DNA of 64,000 nucleotides from Methanolinea sp. GTDB taxonomy: Archaea > Halobacteriota > Methanomicrobia > Methanomicrobiales > Methanospirillaceae. Location: NCBI GenBank assembly GCA_024518585.1, contig JANIHI010000006.1:1-64000 (forward strand). The letters run 5' to 3'. The position numbers were made by a program, and so were the translations under genes. This document shows positions 43,514-51,220 of this stretch, piece by piece (position 1 is the first letter of the stretch; each line of letters begins with the position of its first letter). The notes beneath the pieces were generated by a model, which worked only from the letters and a program-made list of their open reading frames with translations, was not told the DNA's origin and made no database searches.

Positions 43514-44677
43514 ATGGAAGAGAGCGTTATCCGGAACGCCGGAGCCGATACAGAACTGAAGATACAGCTAAAAATCCAGGACCTTGAGTCACAAGTCCTT
43601 GACCTCAAGGTCAAGAACGATGAGCTCCAGCGTGAAAATGCGCAGCTCAAGCGGGAAAATAACCAGCTCAAGCGCATGCCGCTGTTCGTTGCCGTCGTTG
43701 TCGACCTGCTCGACAGGGGGGAGGTCTACCTCCGCCAGATGGGAAACAACCAGGAATACTTGACACACGTCAACGACGAGATATTCCGGCAACTCAAGCC
43801 GGGGACAAAGGTTGCCGTCAATAATGCCCTGTCTATTGTGAAGATCGTCGGGACAATTTTTGATTCCCGTGTCAGGGTCATGGAACTGGAAGAGTCCCCA
43901 AATGTAACTTTCTCCCAGATCGGAGGCCTTTCCAAGGAGATCGAGGAGGTGAGGGAGGCAGTTGAGTACCCCCTCACAAAGCCCCATATTTACGAGAGGG
44001 TCGGGGTCGAACCCCCAAAGGGCATTCTCCTCTACGGGCCCCCCGGCACCGGCAAGACGCTCATTGCCAAGGCGGTTGCAAACCAGGCCCGGGCAACTTT
44101 CATCCGCATGTCGGGCAGTGAACTTGTCCACAAGTACATCGGTGAGGGCGCCCAGCTCGTTCGCGAGTTGTTTGCCCTTGCACGGGAGAAGTCGCCGTCC
44201 ATCGTCTTCATCGATGAGATCGACGCGGTGGGAAGCACGAGGACAAATGATGGCACGTCCGGGAGCGCGGAGGTCCAGCGGACCCTGATGCAGCTCCTCG
44301 CCGAGATGGACGGTTTCGACACCAGGGGAGACGTCCGGATCATGGCGGCCACGAACAGGGTCGACATGCTTGACCCCGCCCTCCTCCGGCCGGGCCGCTT
44401 CGACCGGGTCATTGCCATACCCCTGCCCGATGAGGAAGGCAGGAGGGAGATCTTAAAAATCCACACGCAGAGGATGACCCTTGGCGATGACGTCGACCTC
44501 CAGGCGGTGGTGGACATGACCAGGAACGCAACCGGTGCAGAACTCCAGGCAATCTGCCGCGAGGCCGGGATGAATGCCGTGCGCAGGGAAGCCGTCGCCG
44601 TCACCCAGGAAGACTTCCTGGGCGCGGTGAAGAAGGTCCGGGCAGAACAGACCCCGGATCTCCGGATGTACATCTGA
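43514..44677 (+). CDS. pan: Proteasome-activating nucleotidase (PAN)
   Basis: A 387-residue AAA ATPase that unfolds substrates and opens the 20S proteasome. An N-terminal coiled coil (about 15-55) and an OB domain precede the AAA module with Walker A GPPGTGKT, Walker B '[11 protein letters not shown]', and arginine fingers in 'LLRPGRFDR'. The C-terminus is RMYI, a good HbYX motif (Met-Tyr-Ile) that docks in the 20S alpha ring. A T8 tract right after the stop (44678-44685) ends the transcript. Confidence 0.95.
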   Translation: MEESVIRNAGADTELKIQLKIQDLESQVLDLKVKNDELQRENAQLKRENNQLKRMPLFVAVVVDLLDRGEVYLRQMGNNQEYLTHVNDEIFRQLKPGTKVAVNNALSIVKIVGTIFDSRVRVMELEESPNVTFSQIGGLSKEIEEVREAVEYPLTKPHIYERVGVEPPKGILLYGPPGTGKTLIAKAVANQARATFIRMSGSELVHKYIGEGAQLVRELFALAREKSPSIVFIDEIDAVGSTRTNDGTSGSAEVQRTLMQLLAEMDGFDTRGDVRIMAATNRVDMLDPALLRPGRFDRVIAIPLPDEEGRREILKIHTQRMTLGDDVDLQAVVDMTRNATGAELQAICREAGMNAVRREAVAVTQEDFLGAVKKVRAEQTPDLRMYI

Positions 44678-44685
44678 TTTTTTTT
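44678..44685 (+). terminator. Oligo-T terminator of the first PAN gene
   Basis: Eight T directly after the stop codon, a typical archaeal termination signal. Confidence 0.6.
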
Positions 44686-44766
44686 CCGGGTCGTCCCCTT
44701 TTCCTGGTATGTGCGTAACCCTCTTTACAGGGACGGACCCATAGTGATTTTTGGGACCGGGAAACG

Positions 44767-45264
44767 ATGAGGGTCATCTTTGTACCCCGGGAGGGCGTTG
44801 ACCTCCACTCTGCCCTTCTCCTGTCTGAGACGAGCAGGGAGGCGCTGCGGTTCTACCAGCCGGAGAAGACTCCTGCGGGAGTGGAAGTGACGGTTGCCTC
44901 CCTGGGAAGCGGCCTCTCGCTTGCCTCTGACCTCCGGTGGTACGTCCGCCGGTACATGAGGGACGTGCTCTTCGAGATAGCACCCGGTACCTTCTGCACC
45001 CGGGAGCTGGCACAGGACATCTACTACGGCAGGGCCCCGGTCCTGAACAGGCGGTGGAGGTGGAAATGGGTCTACACTTTTCACCCGGAAGGACCGGTCA
45101 CCGGAAAATCCCCTGGATCAGATATGCCGGGGGAAAGGGAAGCTTCCGGGGGAGCCCCCGTGGGTGAGGAAAAAAGCCTCCTCCGGATCGACGTGTGGTG
45201 CACAAAAGACCAGTTCCTGGGAAAAAAGAAGGGGGACGGGGAGGAGGAAATCACTTCTTTGTGA
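44767..45264 (+). CDS. Uncharacterised protein
   Basis: A 165-residue soluble protein with no family recognised. The N-terminal 110 residues look globular ('RVIFVPREGVDLHSALLLSE', 'GSGLSLASDLRWYVRRYMRD'); the last 50 are charged and Gly/Glu-rich. Its 3' end overlaps mscL on the other strand by 14 bases. ATG 44767 is the only plausible start. Codon use matches neighbours, but evidence for expression is weak. Confidence 0.65.
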   Translation: MRVIFVPREGVDLHSALLLSETSREALRFYQPEKTPAGVEVTVASLGSGLSLASDLRWYVRRYMRDVLFEIAPGTFCTRELAQDIYYGRAPVLNRRWRWKWVYTFHPEGPVTGKSPGSDMPGEREASGGAPVGEEKSLLRIDVWCTKDQFLGKKKGDGEEEITSL

Positions 45265-45586
45265 CCTTTTCTTCCCCAATTAGCTTCTTTGCAGTCATGA
45301 GTTCCCCAATCAGCTTCTTTGCGATCAGGAAGATGATCAGGGCGACGATGATGAAGTAGATGAGGTCAGAGAGGAACTGGCCCCATCTGATGACGATTGG
45401 GCCCAGGGCAACCTTTGCCGTCTGCCATTCTCCCCCGGGGATGAAGAATGTGAGGATGGGCATCACGATGTTGTCGACCAGGGACTTGACGAGCTGGTTC
45501 GCGGCCAGGCCCATGACAAAGGCAATGGCGAGCCCGATGATCTTGTATTCGGAGAGGAACTCCATAAATTCCTTCAGAAAACTCAT
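45251..45586 (-). CDS. mscL: Large-conductance mechanosensitive channel MscL
   Basis: A 111-residue membrane channel that opens under high membrane tension to release solutes during hypo-osmotic shock. Two transmembrane helices: TM1 'IGLAIAFVMGLAANQLVKSL' lines the pore and TM2 'LSDLIYFIIVALIIFLIA' faces lipid. The short C-terminal tail contains a tandem duplication of AKKLIGE. Start ATG 45586 has GGTG at 6 bases upstream; a GTG at 45595 is less likely. A TATA box CTTTAAATA is at 45620-45628. Confidence 0.93.
   Translation of the reverse strand: MSFLKEFMEFLSEYKIIGLAIAFVMGLAANQLVKSLVDNIVMPILTFFIPGGEWQTAKVALGPIVIRWGQFLSDLIYFIIVALIIFLIAKKLIGELMTAKKLIGEEKVTKK
45271..45326. repeat. Short tandem direct repeat in the 3' end of mscL
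   Basis: TCCCCAATTAGCTTCTTTGC near 45274 and TCCCCAATCAGCTTCTTTGC near 45302 differ by one base. The unit encodes the repeated tail motif of MscL and lies about 30 bases apart, consistent with a recent slippage duplication. Confidence 0.75.
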
Positions 45587-45743
45587 TTTTTTCACCTGGG
45601 GAAGAGGTAAGCAAAATAGTATTTAAAGGTTTTTCCCCGCGGCGCTTGGACAGGACGCGTGGGATGACCCCCGGTCACGGGTGACAAAGCAGGGGTAAAA
45701 ACCTGCCTGAAATGGAATCAAGAAAAAAGGAAAAAATGGATAC

Positions 45744-46982
45744 CTAGGCAAACATCGCGCCATACCCGCTCTTGAAGACATGGCGCTCGAAGTCCTGGCC
45801 GATCTTCTCGATCGCGTCGAGGAAATCCTCGCGGGAGACGGCTTCGCGTTCCCGGCGTATGGCAAACATCCCGGCCTCCATGCAGATCGCCTTGAGATCC
45901 GCACCGTTCTTGCCCTCCGTCAAGCCTGCAATCTCCTCGAGGCTCACGCTCCCATCCAGGTTCATCTTCCTCGTGTGGACCTTGAGGATGGCGACCCTTC
46001 CCTGGACGTCGGGGAGGGGTATCTCGATGATGCGGTCGAAACGTCCCGGCCGGAGGAGGGCACGGTCAAGGATATCGATGCGGTTCGTGGCACCGATTAT
46101 CTTGACATCCCCCCGGCGCTCAAACCCGTCCATCCCTGCGAGCAGCTGCATCAGGGTCCGCTGGACCTCCCGGTCTCCCGATGTGGTGGATTCCGTCCGG
46201 GACGCACCCACCGCGTCGATCTCGTCGATGAAGATGATCGTCGGCGATTTCTTCTTGGCGAGGTCAAAGAGTTCCCGCACGAGGCGTGCCCCCTCACCGA
46301 TGTATTTCTGGACGAGCTCGGACCCGACGACCCGCAGGAAATGTGCGTTGGTCTCGTGGGCAACGGCACGGGCAAGGAGTGTCTTTCCCGTTCCCGGCGG
46401 GCCATGGAGGAGGACGCCTTTCGGGGGTTCTATCCCGACACGTTCAAAGAGTTCCGGTTTCTTGAGCGGGAGTTCCACTGCTTCCCTGATCTCGTTGATC
46501 TGGAGGTCGAGACCCCCGATATCTGCGTAGGTCTCCTCCGGGCTCTCGATGACCTCCATCCCGTAGACCTGGGCATCGTAGCTCTCAGGGAGGATATCGA
46601 TGACCGCGAGGGACTGCTGGTTCAGCGTGCACCGGACCCCTGGCTTGAGCTTCTCGGGGTCGATGCACATGGAGCTCCGGACCATGAAACGGGGGCCTGC
46701 ACTGCTCCTGACAACGACCCTGCCATTGTCAAGGACGTCCGTGATTGTCCCGACGATCAGGGGGGGGCTTCGTAACTGCTCGATCTCGCTCTTGAGCTTC
46801 CTGACTTCACGCTCGTACCTGATCTTCTGGGTCTCGATGTATCTCTTGTCCGATTCAATCTGGCGGATCTGCTCGCGCAGTTCCAGGTTGCGGGTCTCCA
46901 TGTGGGTAACCCTGTCCAGGAGGTACCGGTAGAGCTCCTCGGGGTTCTGTGGTTCCTGGGATTGGCGGGCACTTTCCACCAT
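45744..46982 (-). CDS. Second PAN-type AAA ATPase (divergent C-terminus)
   Basis: A 412-residue PAN paralogue. N-terminal coiled coil (about 20-75), OB domain, AAA module with Walker A GPPGTGKT, Walker B '[11 protein letters not shown]' and 'RPGRFDRII'. Compared with the first PAN it has a longer N-terminus and ends in AMFA; Phe replaces the Tyr of the HbYX motif. It may be a PAN-B that docks weakly on the 20S proteasome or works with another partner. Start ATG 46982, giving a short leader from the TATA box within the divergent gene's 5' region. Confidence 0.92.
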   Translation of the reverse strand: MVESARQSQEPQNPEELYRYLLDRVTHMETRNLELREQIRQIESDKRYIETQKIRYEREVRKLKSEIEQLRSPPLIVGTITDVLDNGRVVVRSSAGPRFMVRSSMCIDPEKLKPGVRCTLNQQSLAVIDILPESYDAQVYGMEVIESPEETYADIGGLDLQINEIREAVELPLKKPELFERVGIEPPKGVLLHGPPGTGKTLLARAVAHETNAHFLRVVGSELVQKYIGEGARLVRELFDLAKKKSPTIIFIDEIDAVGASRTESTTSGDREVQRTLMQLLAGMDGFERRGDVKIIGATNRIDILDRALLRPGRFDRIIEIPLPDVQGRVAILKVHTRKMNLDGSVSLEEIAGLTEGKNGADLKAICMEAGMFAIRREREAVSREDFLDAIEKIGQDFERHVFKSGYGAMFA

Positions 46983-46999
46983 TTTTCTGCCTCGAATAA

Positions 47000-47007
47000 G
47001 TATATAG
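47000..47007 (+). promoter_or_regulatory. TATA box of the MBF1 gene
   Basis: GTATATAG, centred 37 nt before ATG 47041, leaving a leader of about 10 nt. Interleaved with the PAN2 TATA box. Confidence 0.5.
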
Positions 47008-47015
47008 GGAAAAAT

Positions 47016-47025
47016 GTCTATAAAG
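47016..47025 (-). promoter_or_regulatory. TATA box of the second PAN gene
   Basis: CTTTATAGAC on the minus strand, centred 39 nt before ATG 46982; a GAGG Shine-Dalgarno-like motif lies between. It falls in the 5' UTR of MBF1. Confidence 0.5.
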
Positions 47026-47040
47026 ATGTTTGCGACGAGT

Positions 47041-47532
47041 ATGCAGTGCGAAATGTGCGGTGGCAGGATCCACGGCAATCCAAAGACTATTCGTGTGGAA
47101 GGGGCAGTCCTCGAGGTCTGTGCCCAGTGCGCCCGGTATGGGACGGAGGTGCAGGCACCCCAAAAGCCCGGGCCACGTGCAGGCGCTGTACCCCGCGCGC
47201 CTGTGGCAGGCACCCAAAGGAGGAAAAAGGATGTTTTCGACCTGATCGAGGGCGAAATCGTGGAGGATTACGGGGAAAGGATCCGCAATGCCCGCATGGA
47301 GAGGGGCTGGTCACAAAAGGAACTCGCATTGCAGCTCAAGGAGAAAGAACTCCTTATCAAGAAGATCGAGAAGGGAGACCTCATCCCTGAGGATGACGTG
47401 CGCCGGAAGCTCGAAAAGGCACTGAATATCCGGTTGATAGACTCGCCTGACGAGGAATCTGCGAAGAAGACCGGGGGAAAGGTTGTCCCCACCCTCGGCG
47501 ACGTGATCTCCCTCAAGAAGATCAAAAAGTGA
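47041..47532 (+). CDS. Multiprotein bridging factor 1 homologue (MBF1)
   Basis: A 163-residue protein. An N-terminal zinc ribbon ([10 protein letters not shown] with CAQCARYG), a flexible Pro/Ala linker, then a helix-turn-helix domain ('[19 protein letters not shown]', 'LEKALNIRL') as in eukaryotic MBF1. Archaeal MBF1 is linked to ribosomes and translation. Start ATG 47041 gives the family N-terminus; ATG 47014 and 47026 do not fit the promoter spacing. Divergent from the second PAN gene. Confidence 0.92.
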   Translation: MQCEMCGGRIHGNPKTIRVEGAVLEVCAQCARYGTEVQAPQKPGPRAGAVPRAPVAGTQRRKKDVFDLIEGEIVEDYGERIRNARMERGWSQKELALQLKEKELLIKKIEKGDLIPEDDVRRKLEKALNIRLIDSPDEESAKKTGGKVVPTLGDVISLKKIKK

Positions 47533-47581
47533 TGCTTTTCCCCGGTGGGAGTTCCCGGGACTACCCTCCCTGTCCCGTCAT

Positions 47582-47589
47582 GTTTATAT
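47582..47589 (+). promoter_or_regulatory. TATA box of the aromatic operon
   Basis: TTTATATA in a run of AT; the expected start site is near 47612, four bases before a small ORF's ATG at 47616. Confidence 0.6.
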
Positions 47590-47615
47590 AGACATTCCAC
47601 CAACATCTTTTCTTA

Positions 47616-47663
47616 ATGCTGGGTGAGTGTTTTTTCGCCGGTGAGGGTCTTTATCTTTACTAG
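47616..47663 (+). CDS. Candidate leader peptide 1 (15 residues, Phe/Tyr-rich)
   Basis: A 16-codon frame starting ATG and ending TAG: MLGECFFAGEGLYLY. Four of 15 residues are aromatic: two adjacent Phe and two Tyr. It starts about four bases from the predicted transcription start, so it could be translated as a leaderless ORF. Located upstream of genes for Phe and Tyr synthesis. Too short to prove by sequence alone. Confidence 0.4.
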   Translation: MLGECFFAGEGLYLY

Positions 47664-47678
47664 CAACGTCTCTTGCCC

Positions 47679-47762
47679 GTGCATTGGTACGCCTGTTCTC
47701 GTGTGGCCTTTGAAGGGAGCGGAGGCTTTCTTCGCGGACTGCACGTATTGTGGCTATTTTAG
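47679..47762 (+). CDS. Candidate leader peptide 2 (27 residues, Trp/Tyr/Phe-rich)
   Basis: A 28-codon frame starting GTG and ending TAG, in the same frame as leader peptide 1. It begins VHWYACSRVAFEG and ends VLWLF, with two Trp, one Tyr and three Phe. Its stop lies eight bases before a hairpin with a T tract. A clear ribosome-binding site is lacking. The T-rich DNA may inflate the aromatic count. Confidence 0.3.
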   Translation: MHWYACSRVAFEGSGGFLRGLHVLWLF

Positions 47763-47770
47763 GTATTTTA

Positions 47771-47792
47771 GCTGAGTCCATCAGCCGTTTTT
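47771..47792 (+). terminator. Terminator-like hairpin in the aromatic operon leader
   Basis: GCTGA (47771-47775) can pair with TCAGC (47781-47785) around GTCCA, followed by CGTTTTT. An alternative pairing of GGCT near 47752-47755 with AGCC at 47783-47786 would be mutually exclusive. The stem is short, so stability is modest. Confidence 0.4.
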
Positions 47793-47823
47793 GGTAAATG
47801 CGCTGCATGGATGGGAGTTTACA

Positions 47824-48624
47824 ATGAGAGGAAAAGAAATTCGCCTGGAACGTATCATGGACCGGAACACCGGCAAGACCATCATCGTCCCCATGGACCA
47901 CGGGGTCACAAGCGGGCCGATAGAGGGCTTAATCGACCTTGGACGTGCCGTTGACCTTGTGGCAGAAGGGGGTGCAAACGCCGTGCTCGGCCATATCGGG
48001 CTCTCGCTGCACGGCCACAGGAGGAGCGGGCGGGACATCGGGCTCATCCTCCACCTCTCGGCGAGCACGTCGATCGGTCCGGACCCGAACGAGAAGGTCC
48101 TTGTCAACACCGTGACCAACGCCCTCCGGATGGGGGCCGATGCCGTCTCGATCCACGTGAACATCGGGGCCGACTCCGAGGCACGGATGCTTGCCGACCT
48201 CGGGCGTGTCGCCATTGACTGCATGGAATGGGGAATGCCCCTCCTCGCCATGATGTATCCCCGGGGGAGGAAGATCGAGAACGAGCAGGCAGTCAGTCAC
48301 GTGAGCCTTGCCGCCCGGGTGGCGGCGGAACTGGGGGCCGACATCGTCAAGACAGTCTACACCGGTGACCCGGACAGCTTTCGGGAGGTGACGCGGGGCT
48401 GCCCAGTCCCTGTCGTTGTTGCCGGGGGGAGCAGGACGAGTGACAGGGCCACCCTCGAGCTGATCGAGGGGGCCATGGAAGGAGGTGCTGCCGGGATCTC
48501 CATCGGGAGAAACGCCTTCCAGCACCCGGCACCCGACCGTTTCGTCGCAGCGGCCGCCATGATCGTGCACCACGGGCACTCGGCAGAAGAGGCATACAGG
48601 ACACTCCAGGAGGAGAGGAAATGA
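47824..48624 (+). CDS. DhnA-family class I aldolase, first copy (DKFP synthase or ADH synthase)
   Basis: A 266-residue TIM barrel aldolase. Catalytic residues typical of the family are present: Asp in 'VPMDHG', Tyr in 'AMMYPRG' and the Schiff-base Lys in '[10 protein letters not shown]'. Methanogens use two such enzymes: one makes 6-deoxy-5-ketofructose 1-phosphate (DKFP), the other joins DKFP with aspartate semialdehyde to give 2-amino-3,7-dideoxyheptulosonate (ADH). A region usually reading 'LHKGIV' in ADH synthases is 'GHIGLSLHG' here, so this copy may be the DKFP-forming one; uncertain. Start ATG 47824 has GGGAG upstream. First gene of the operon. Confidence 0.88.
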   Translation: MRGKEIRLERIMDRNTGKTIIVPMDHGVTSGPIEGLIDLGRAVDLVAEGGANAVLGHIGLSLHGHRRSGRDIGLILHLSASTSIGPDPNEKVLVNTVTNALRMGADAVSIHVNIGADSEARMLADLGRVAIDCMEWGMPLLAMMYPRGRKIENEQAVSHVSLAARVAAELGADIVKTVYTGDPDSFREVTRGCPVPVVVAGGSRTSDRATLELIEGAMEGGAAGISIGRNAFQHPAPDRFVAAAAMIVHHGHSAEEAYRTLQEERK

Positions 48625-49406
48625 TAGGAAAAGAGATCCGCATTGAACGCATCATGGACCGCAACACGGGCCGGTCCGTTATCGTGCCCATGGACCACGG
48701 GTTCACACTGGGCCAGATCGAGGGATTGAAGGACATGACAAAGACGATCTCAGAGGTGAGCGAGGGCGGGGCAAACGCCATCGTGCTCCACAAGGGGATC
48801 GTCAAGAGGGGGCACCGTCGACGGGGGAGGGATATCGGGCTGATTGTCCACCTCTCGGGGAGCACGTCCCTGAACCCTGATCCCAACGATAAGGTCCTTG
48901 TCTGCACGGTCGAGGAGGCAATAGCCCTCGGGGCCGATGCGGTCTCGATCCATATCAATCTCGGGGCCCCCAACGAGTCACGGATGCTGGAGTCGGCAGG
49001 GATGGTCGTCAAGGACTGCAACCGGTGGGGGATACCTCTCCTCGTCATGATCTACCCGCGGGGCAAGGGAGTGGACCCCACCTCACCGGCGACTGTCGGC
49101 CACTGTGTCCGCGTCGCCGAGGAGCTGGGTGCAGACCTGATCAAGACAAACTACACGGGGGACCCGAAGTCTTTCGGTGAGATCTGCTCGGCCTGTTCCG
49201 TCCCGGTCTTCATCGCCGGCGGGGAGAAGGCAGGGGACCTTGAAACGCTCACGGTCATCAGGGACTCGGTCCGGGCGGGCGGTGCTGGTGTGTGCGTGGG
49301 CCGCAACGCCTTCCAGCGGGAGAACACCCGGGCATTCGTCGAGGCCCTCTGCAAGGTCGTCCACGAGGAGATGGACCCCAAAGAGGCGCTCCGGGGGTTG
49401 GGATGA
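48621..49406 (+). CDS. DhnA-family class I aldolase, second copy; probable ADH synthase
   Basis: A 261-residue paralogue of the preceding gene, starting four bases before its stop (ATGA overlap). Same catalytic set: 'VPMDHGFT', 'VMIYPRG' and Lys in '[10 protein letters not shown]'. '[13 protein letters not shown]' resembles the Methanocaldococcus ADH synthase MJ0400. The reaction: DKFP plus L-aspartate semialdehyde to ADH, entering the archaeal shikimate route. The next gene makes DHQ from ADH and overlaps it, which supports ADH synthase. Confidence 0.88.
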   Translation: MIGKEIRIERIMDRNTGRSVIVPMDHGFTLGQIEGLKDMTKTISEVSEGGANAIVLHKGIVKRGHRRRGRDIGLIVHLSGSTSLNPDPNDKVLVCTVEEAIALGADAVSIHINLGAPNESRMLESAGMVVKDCNRWGIPLLVMIYPRGKGVDPTSPATVGHCVRVAEELGADLIKTNYTGDPKSFGEICSACSVPVFIAGGEKAGDLETLTVIRDSVRAGGAGVCVGRNAFQRENTRAFVEALCKVVHEEMDPKEALRGLG

Positions 49407-50389
49407 AGGAGTTCTGGGTGGATGCCCGGCCTTTTCGCAAGGAGATCGCGACGGCTGCACTGGAATCGGGGGCTGACACGATCGTTGCAGACTCGTGCCA
49501 GCCGGTAAAAGCGCTCGGGAGGGTGAGGGTCGTTGCCCCCGACGGGGACCTCGTCATGGGCCGGGACGTCTTTGAGGTGCACATCACCGACAAGCGGAGC
49601 GAGGAGGAGGCAGCAGGAAGGGCCCGGCAGGGGTACGTCATCGTCGATGCCGGTGACTGGACGGTCATCCCGCTCGAGAACCTCGTGGCCCAGGCAGACC
49701 GGATCATCGCGCGCGTAACGAACCCCGAAGAAGCCTCGCTTGCCCTCCAGGTCCTGGAAAAGGGAGTGGCAGGGGTCCTCCTCGCGACGGATGATCCCGC
49801 GCTGATCAAGGAGACAGGGGCCCTCATGCACCAGGGCGGGGAGAGGTTTGCGATAGTCCCCTTCAGGATCACGGCTATCCGTCCCGCGGGTATGGGTGAC
49901 CGGGTCTGCGTGGACACCTGCACGCTCCTCTCTGAGGGGGAAGGGCTCCTCGTCGGAAATACCTCGCGTGCCTTTCTCCTTGTCCATGCAGAAACACTCG
50001 AAAACCCGTACGTGGCCCCCCGCCCGTTCCGTGTCAATGCCGGGGCGGTCCATGCCTACGTCCTCTCGGCCGGGGGGAAGACCTCCTACCTTTCGGACCT
50101 TTCCGCGGGCGACAGGGTCCTCGTCGCAGCGAGCGATGGCGCTGCACGCGAGGTGACCGTGGGGCGTGTCAAGATCGAAAAAAGGCCGCTCCTCCTCGTG
50201 GAGGCAGAGGCTGACGGGGTCCCCTGCAGCCTGATCCTCCAGAATGCAGAGACGATACGGCTTGTCGCAGAGGACGGCTCTGCACGGTCCGTCGTTGACC
50301 TCGCACCGGGCGATACCGTGATCGGGTGCCTGAAGGAGGCCGGCAGGCACTTCGGGATGGCCGTGCGGGAGAGTATCGTGGAGAAGTGA
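49403..50389 (+). CDS. 3-Dehydroquinate synthase II (archaeal type)
   Basis: A 328-residue protein (AroB' type, unrelated to bacterial AroB). It converts ADH to 3-dehydroquinate by NAD-dependent oxidative deamination and cyclisation. '[20 protein letters not shown]' is the family start, and 'GMGDRVCVDTCTLLSEGEG' with 'NTSRAFLLVHAE' is a strong block. The start ATG 49403 overlaps the ADH synthase stop by four bases. Length is normal. Confidence 0.93.
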   Translation: MKEFWVDARPFRKEIATAALESGADTIVADSCQPVKALGRVRVVAPDGDLVMGRDVFEVHITDKRSEEEAAGRARQGYVIVDAGDWTVIPLENLVAQADRIIARVTNPEEASLALQVLEKGVAGVLLATDDPALIKETGALMHQGGERFAIVPFRITAIRPAGMGDRVCVDTCTLLSEGEGLLVGNTSRAFLLVHAETLENPYVAPRPFRVNAGAVHAYVLSAGGKTSYLSDLSAGDRVLVAASDGAAREVTVGRVKIEKRPLLLVEAEADGVPCSLILQNAETIRLVAEDGSARSVVDLAPGDTVIGCLKEAGRHFGMAVRESIVEK

Positions 50390-50395
50390 TTCCCC

Positions 50396-51220
50396 TTGAG
50401 GGTCGGAATCATCGGCGGTACCGGCAAGATGGGGACCTTCTTCCGGGCCGTGTTTGAAAAGGCGGGCTGCGAGGTCTGGGTCTCGGGAAGAGAGACTCCC
50501 TGCCGGGCAGAAGACATTGCACAAAACTGCACCGTGGTGATGGTCTCGGTCCCCATCCGGGAGACGGTCGCGGTCATCGAGCGGATAACACCCCTCCTTT
50601 CAGAAGACCAGCTCGTCTGCGATATTACATCCCTGAAGGTGGCACCGGTCAGTGCCATGCTCGCGTCACGGGCAAAGGTGATCGGGCTCCATCCCATGTT
50701 CGGCCCGACGGTCAAGGATCTTGCCGGGCAGACGATCATTGCAACCCCCGCCCGGTGCGACAGGGAGACGCAGGAAGAGATCCTCGGGGTATTCCGCTCG
50801 CAGGGAGCCCGCATTACCATCACGACCCCGGAGGACCACGACCGGGTCATGGCAGTCGTCCAGGGGCTCACCCACTATGTCACCCTCGGGGTCGCCGAGA
50901 CCATGCGGAGGCTCGGGCTCACTCCCCGCGAGACGCTGGACTTCATGAGCCCCATCTACCAGATCGAGATGTGCCTCGTGGGCCGCCTCCTCTCCCAGGA
51001 CCCCTCCCTCTACGCCGATATCCTCCAGCTCAATCCGCACGTCCCCCCCGTACTGGCCGCGTGCGAGGACTCGTTCGCTACCCTCAGGCAGGCCATCGAG
51101 GGGGGAGATCCGGGTAGCTTCGTGGAGATTTTCCGGGACAATACCCGGAATTTCGGCGACTACTGCGAGAGGGCCGCAACAGAATCTGACATGCTGATCG
51201 CTGCGATGGTGGGGAAATGA
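50396..51220 (+). CDS. tyrA: Prephenate dehydrogenase
   Basis: A 274-residue enzyme that makes 4-hydroxyphenylpyruvate for tyrosine. The N-terminal dinucleotide fold has GIIGGTGKMGTFF; 'LHPMFGPTVKDLAGQTII' is the family block around the active-site His. The start is TTG 50396, the only start near the family N-terminus. No chorismate mutase domain is fused. Seven bases after the DHQ synthase stop. Confidence 0.93.
   Translation: MRVGIIGGTGKMGTFFRAVFEKAGCEVWVSGRETPCRAEDIAQNCTVVMVSVPIRETVAVIERITPLLSEDQLVCDITSLKVAPVSAMLASRAKVIGLHPMFGPTVKDLAGQTIIATPARCDRETQEEILGVFRSQGARITITTPEDHDRVMAVVQGLTHYVTLGVAETMRRLGLTPRETLDFMSPIYQIEMCLVGRLLSQDPSLYADILQLNPHVPPVLAACEDSFATLRQAIEGGDPGSFVEIFRDNTRNFGDYCERAATESDMLIAAMVGK

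Larger units (their letters stand above)
47533..47823 (+). promoter_or_regulatory. Promoter and leader of the aromatic amino acid operon
   Basis: About 290 bases ahead of the operon. A TATA box TTTATATA lies at 47582-47589, so transcription should begin near 47612, giving a leader of about 210 nt, unlike the short leaders of most genes here. Two small open frames with many aromatic codons (47616-47663 and 47679-47762) and a terminator-like hairpin (47771-47792) fill it. The leader is AT-richer than the genes. Attenuation-like control is an inference. Confidence 0.5.

Noticed and set aside
47014-47040. Upstream ATG codons (47014, 47026) as MBF1 start
   Set aside because: They fall too close to the TATA box at 47000-47007, and MBF1 homologues begin at the zinc-ribbon Met at 47041.
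47661-47663. TAG read-through (pyrrolysine) joining the two leader ORFs
   Set aside because: Both ORFs share a frame, but nothing else here shows internal TAG use, and pyrrolysine is not expected outside Methanosarcinales-like methanogens; separate ORFs are simpler.
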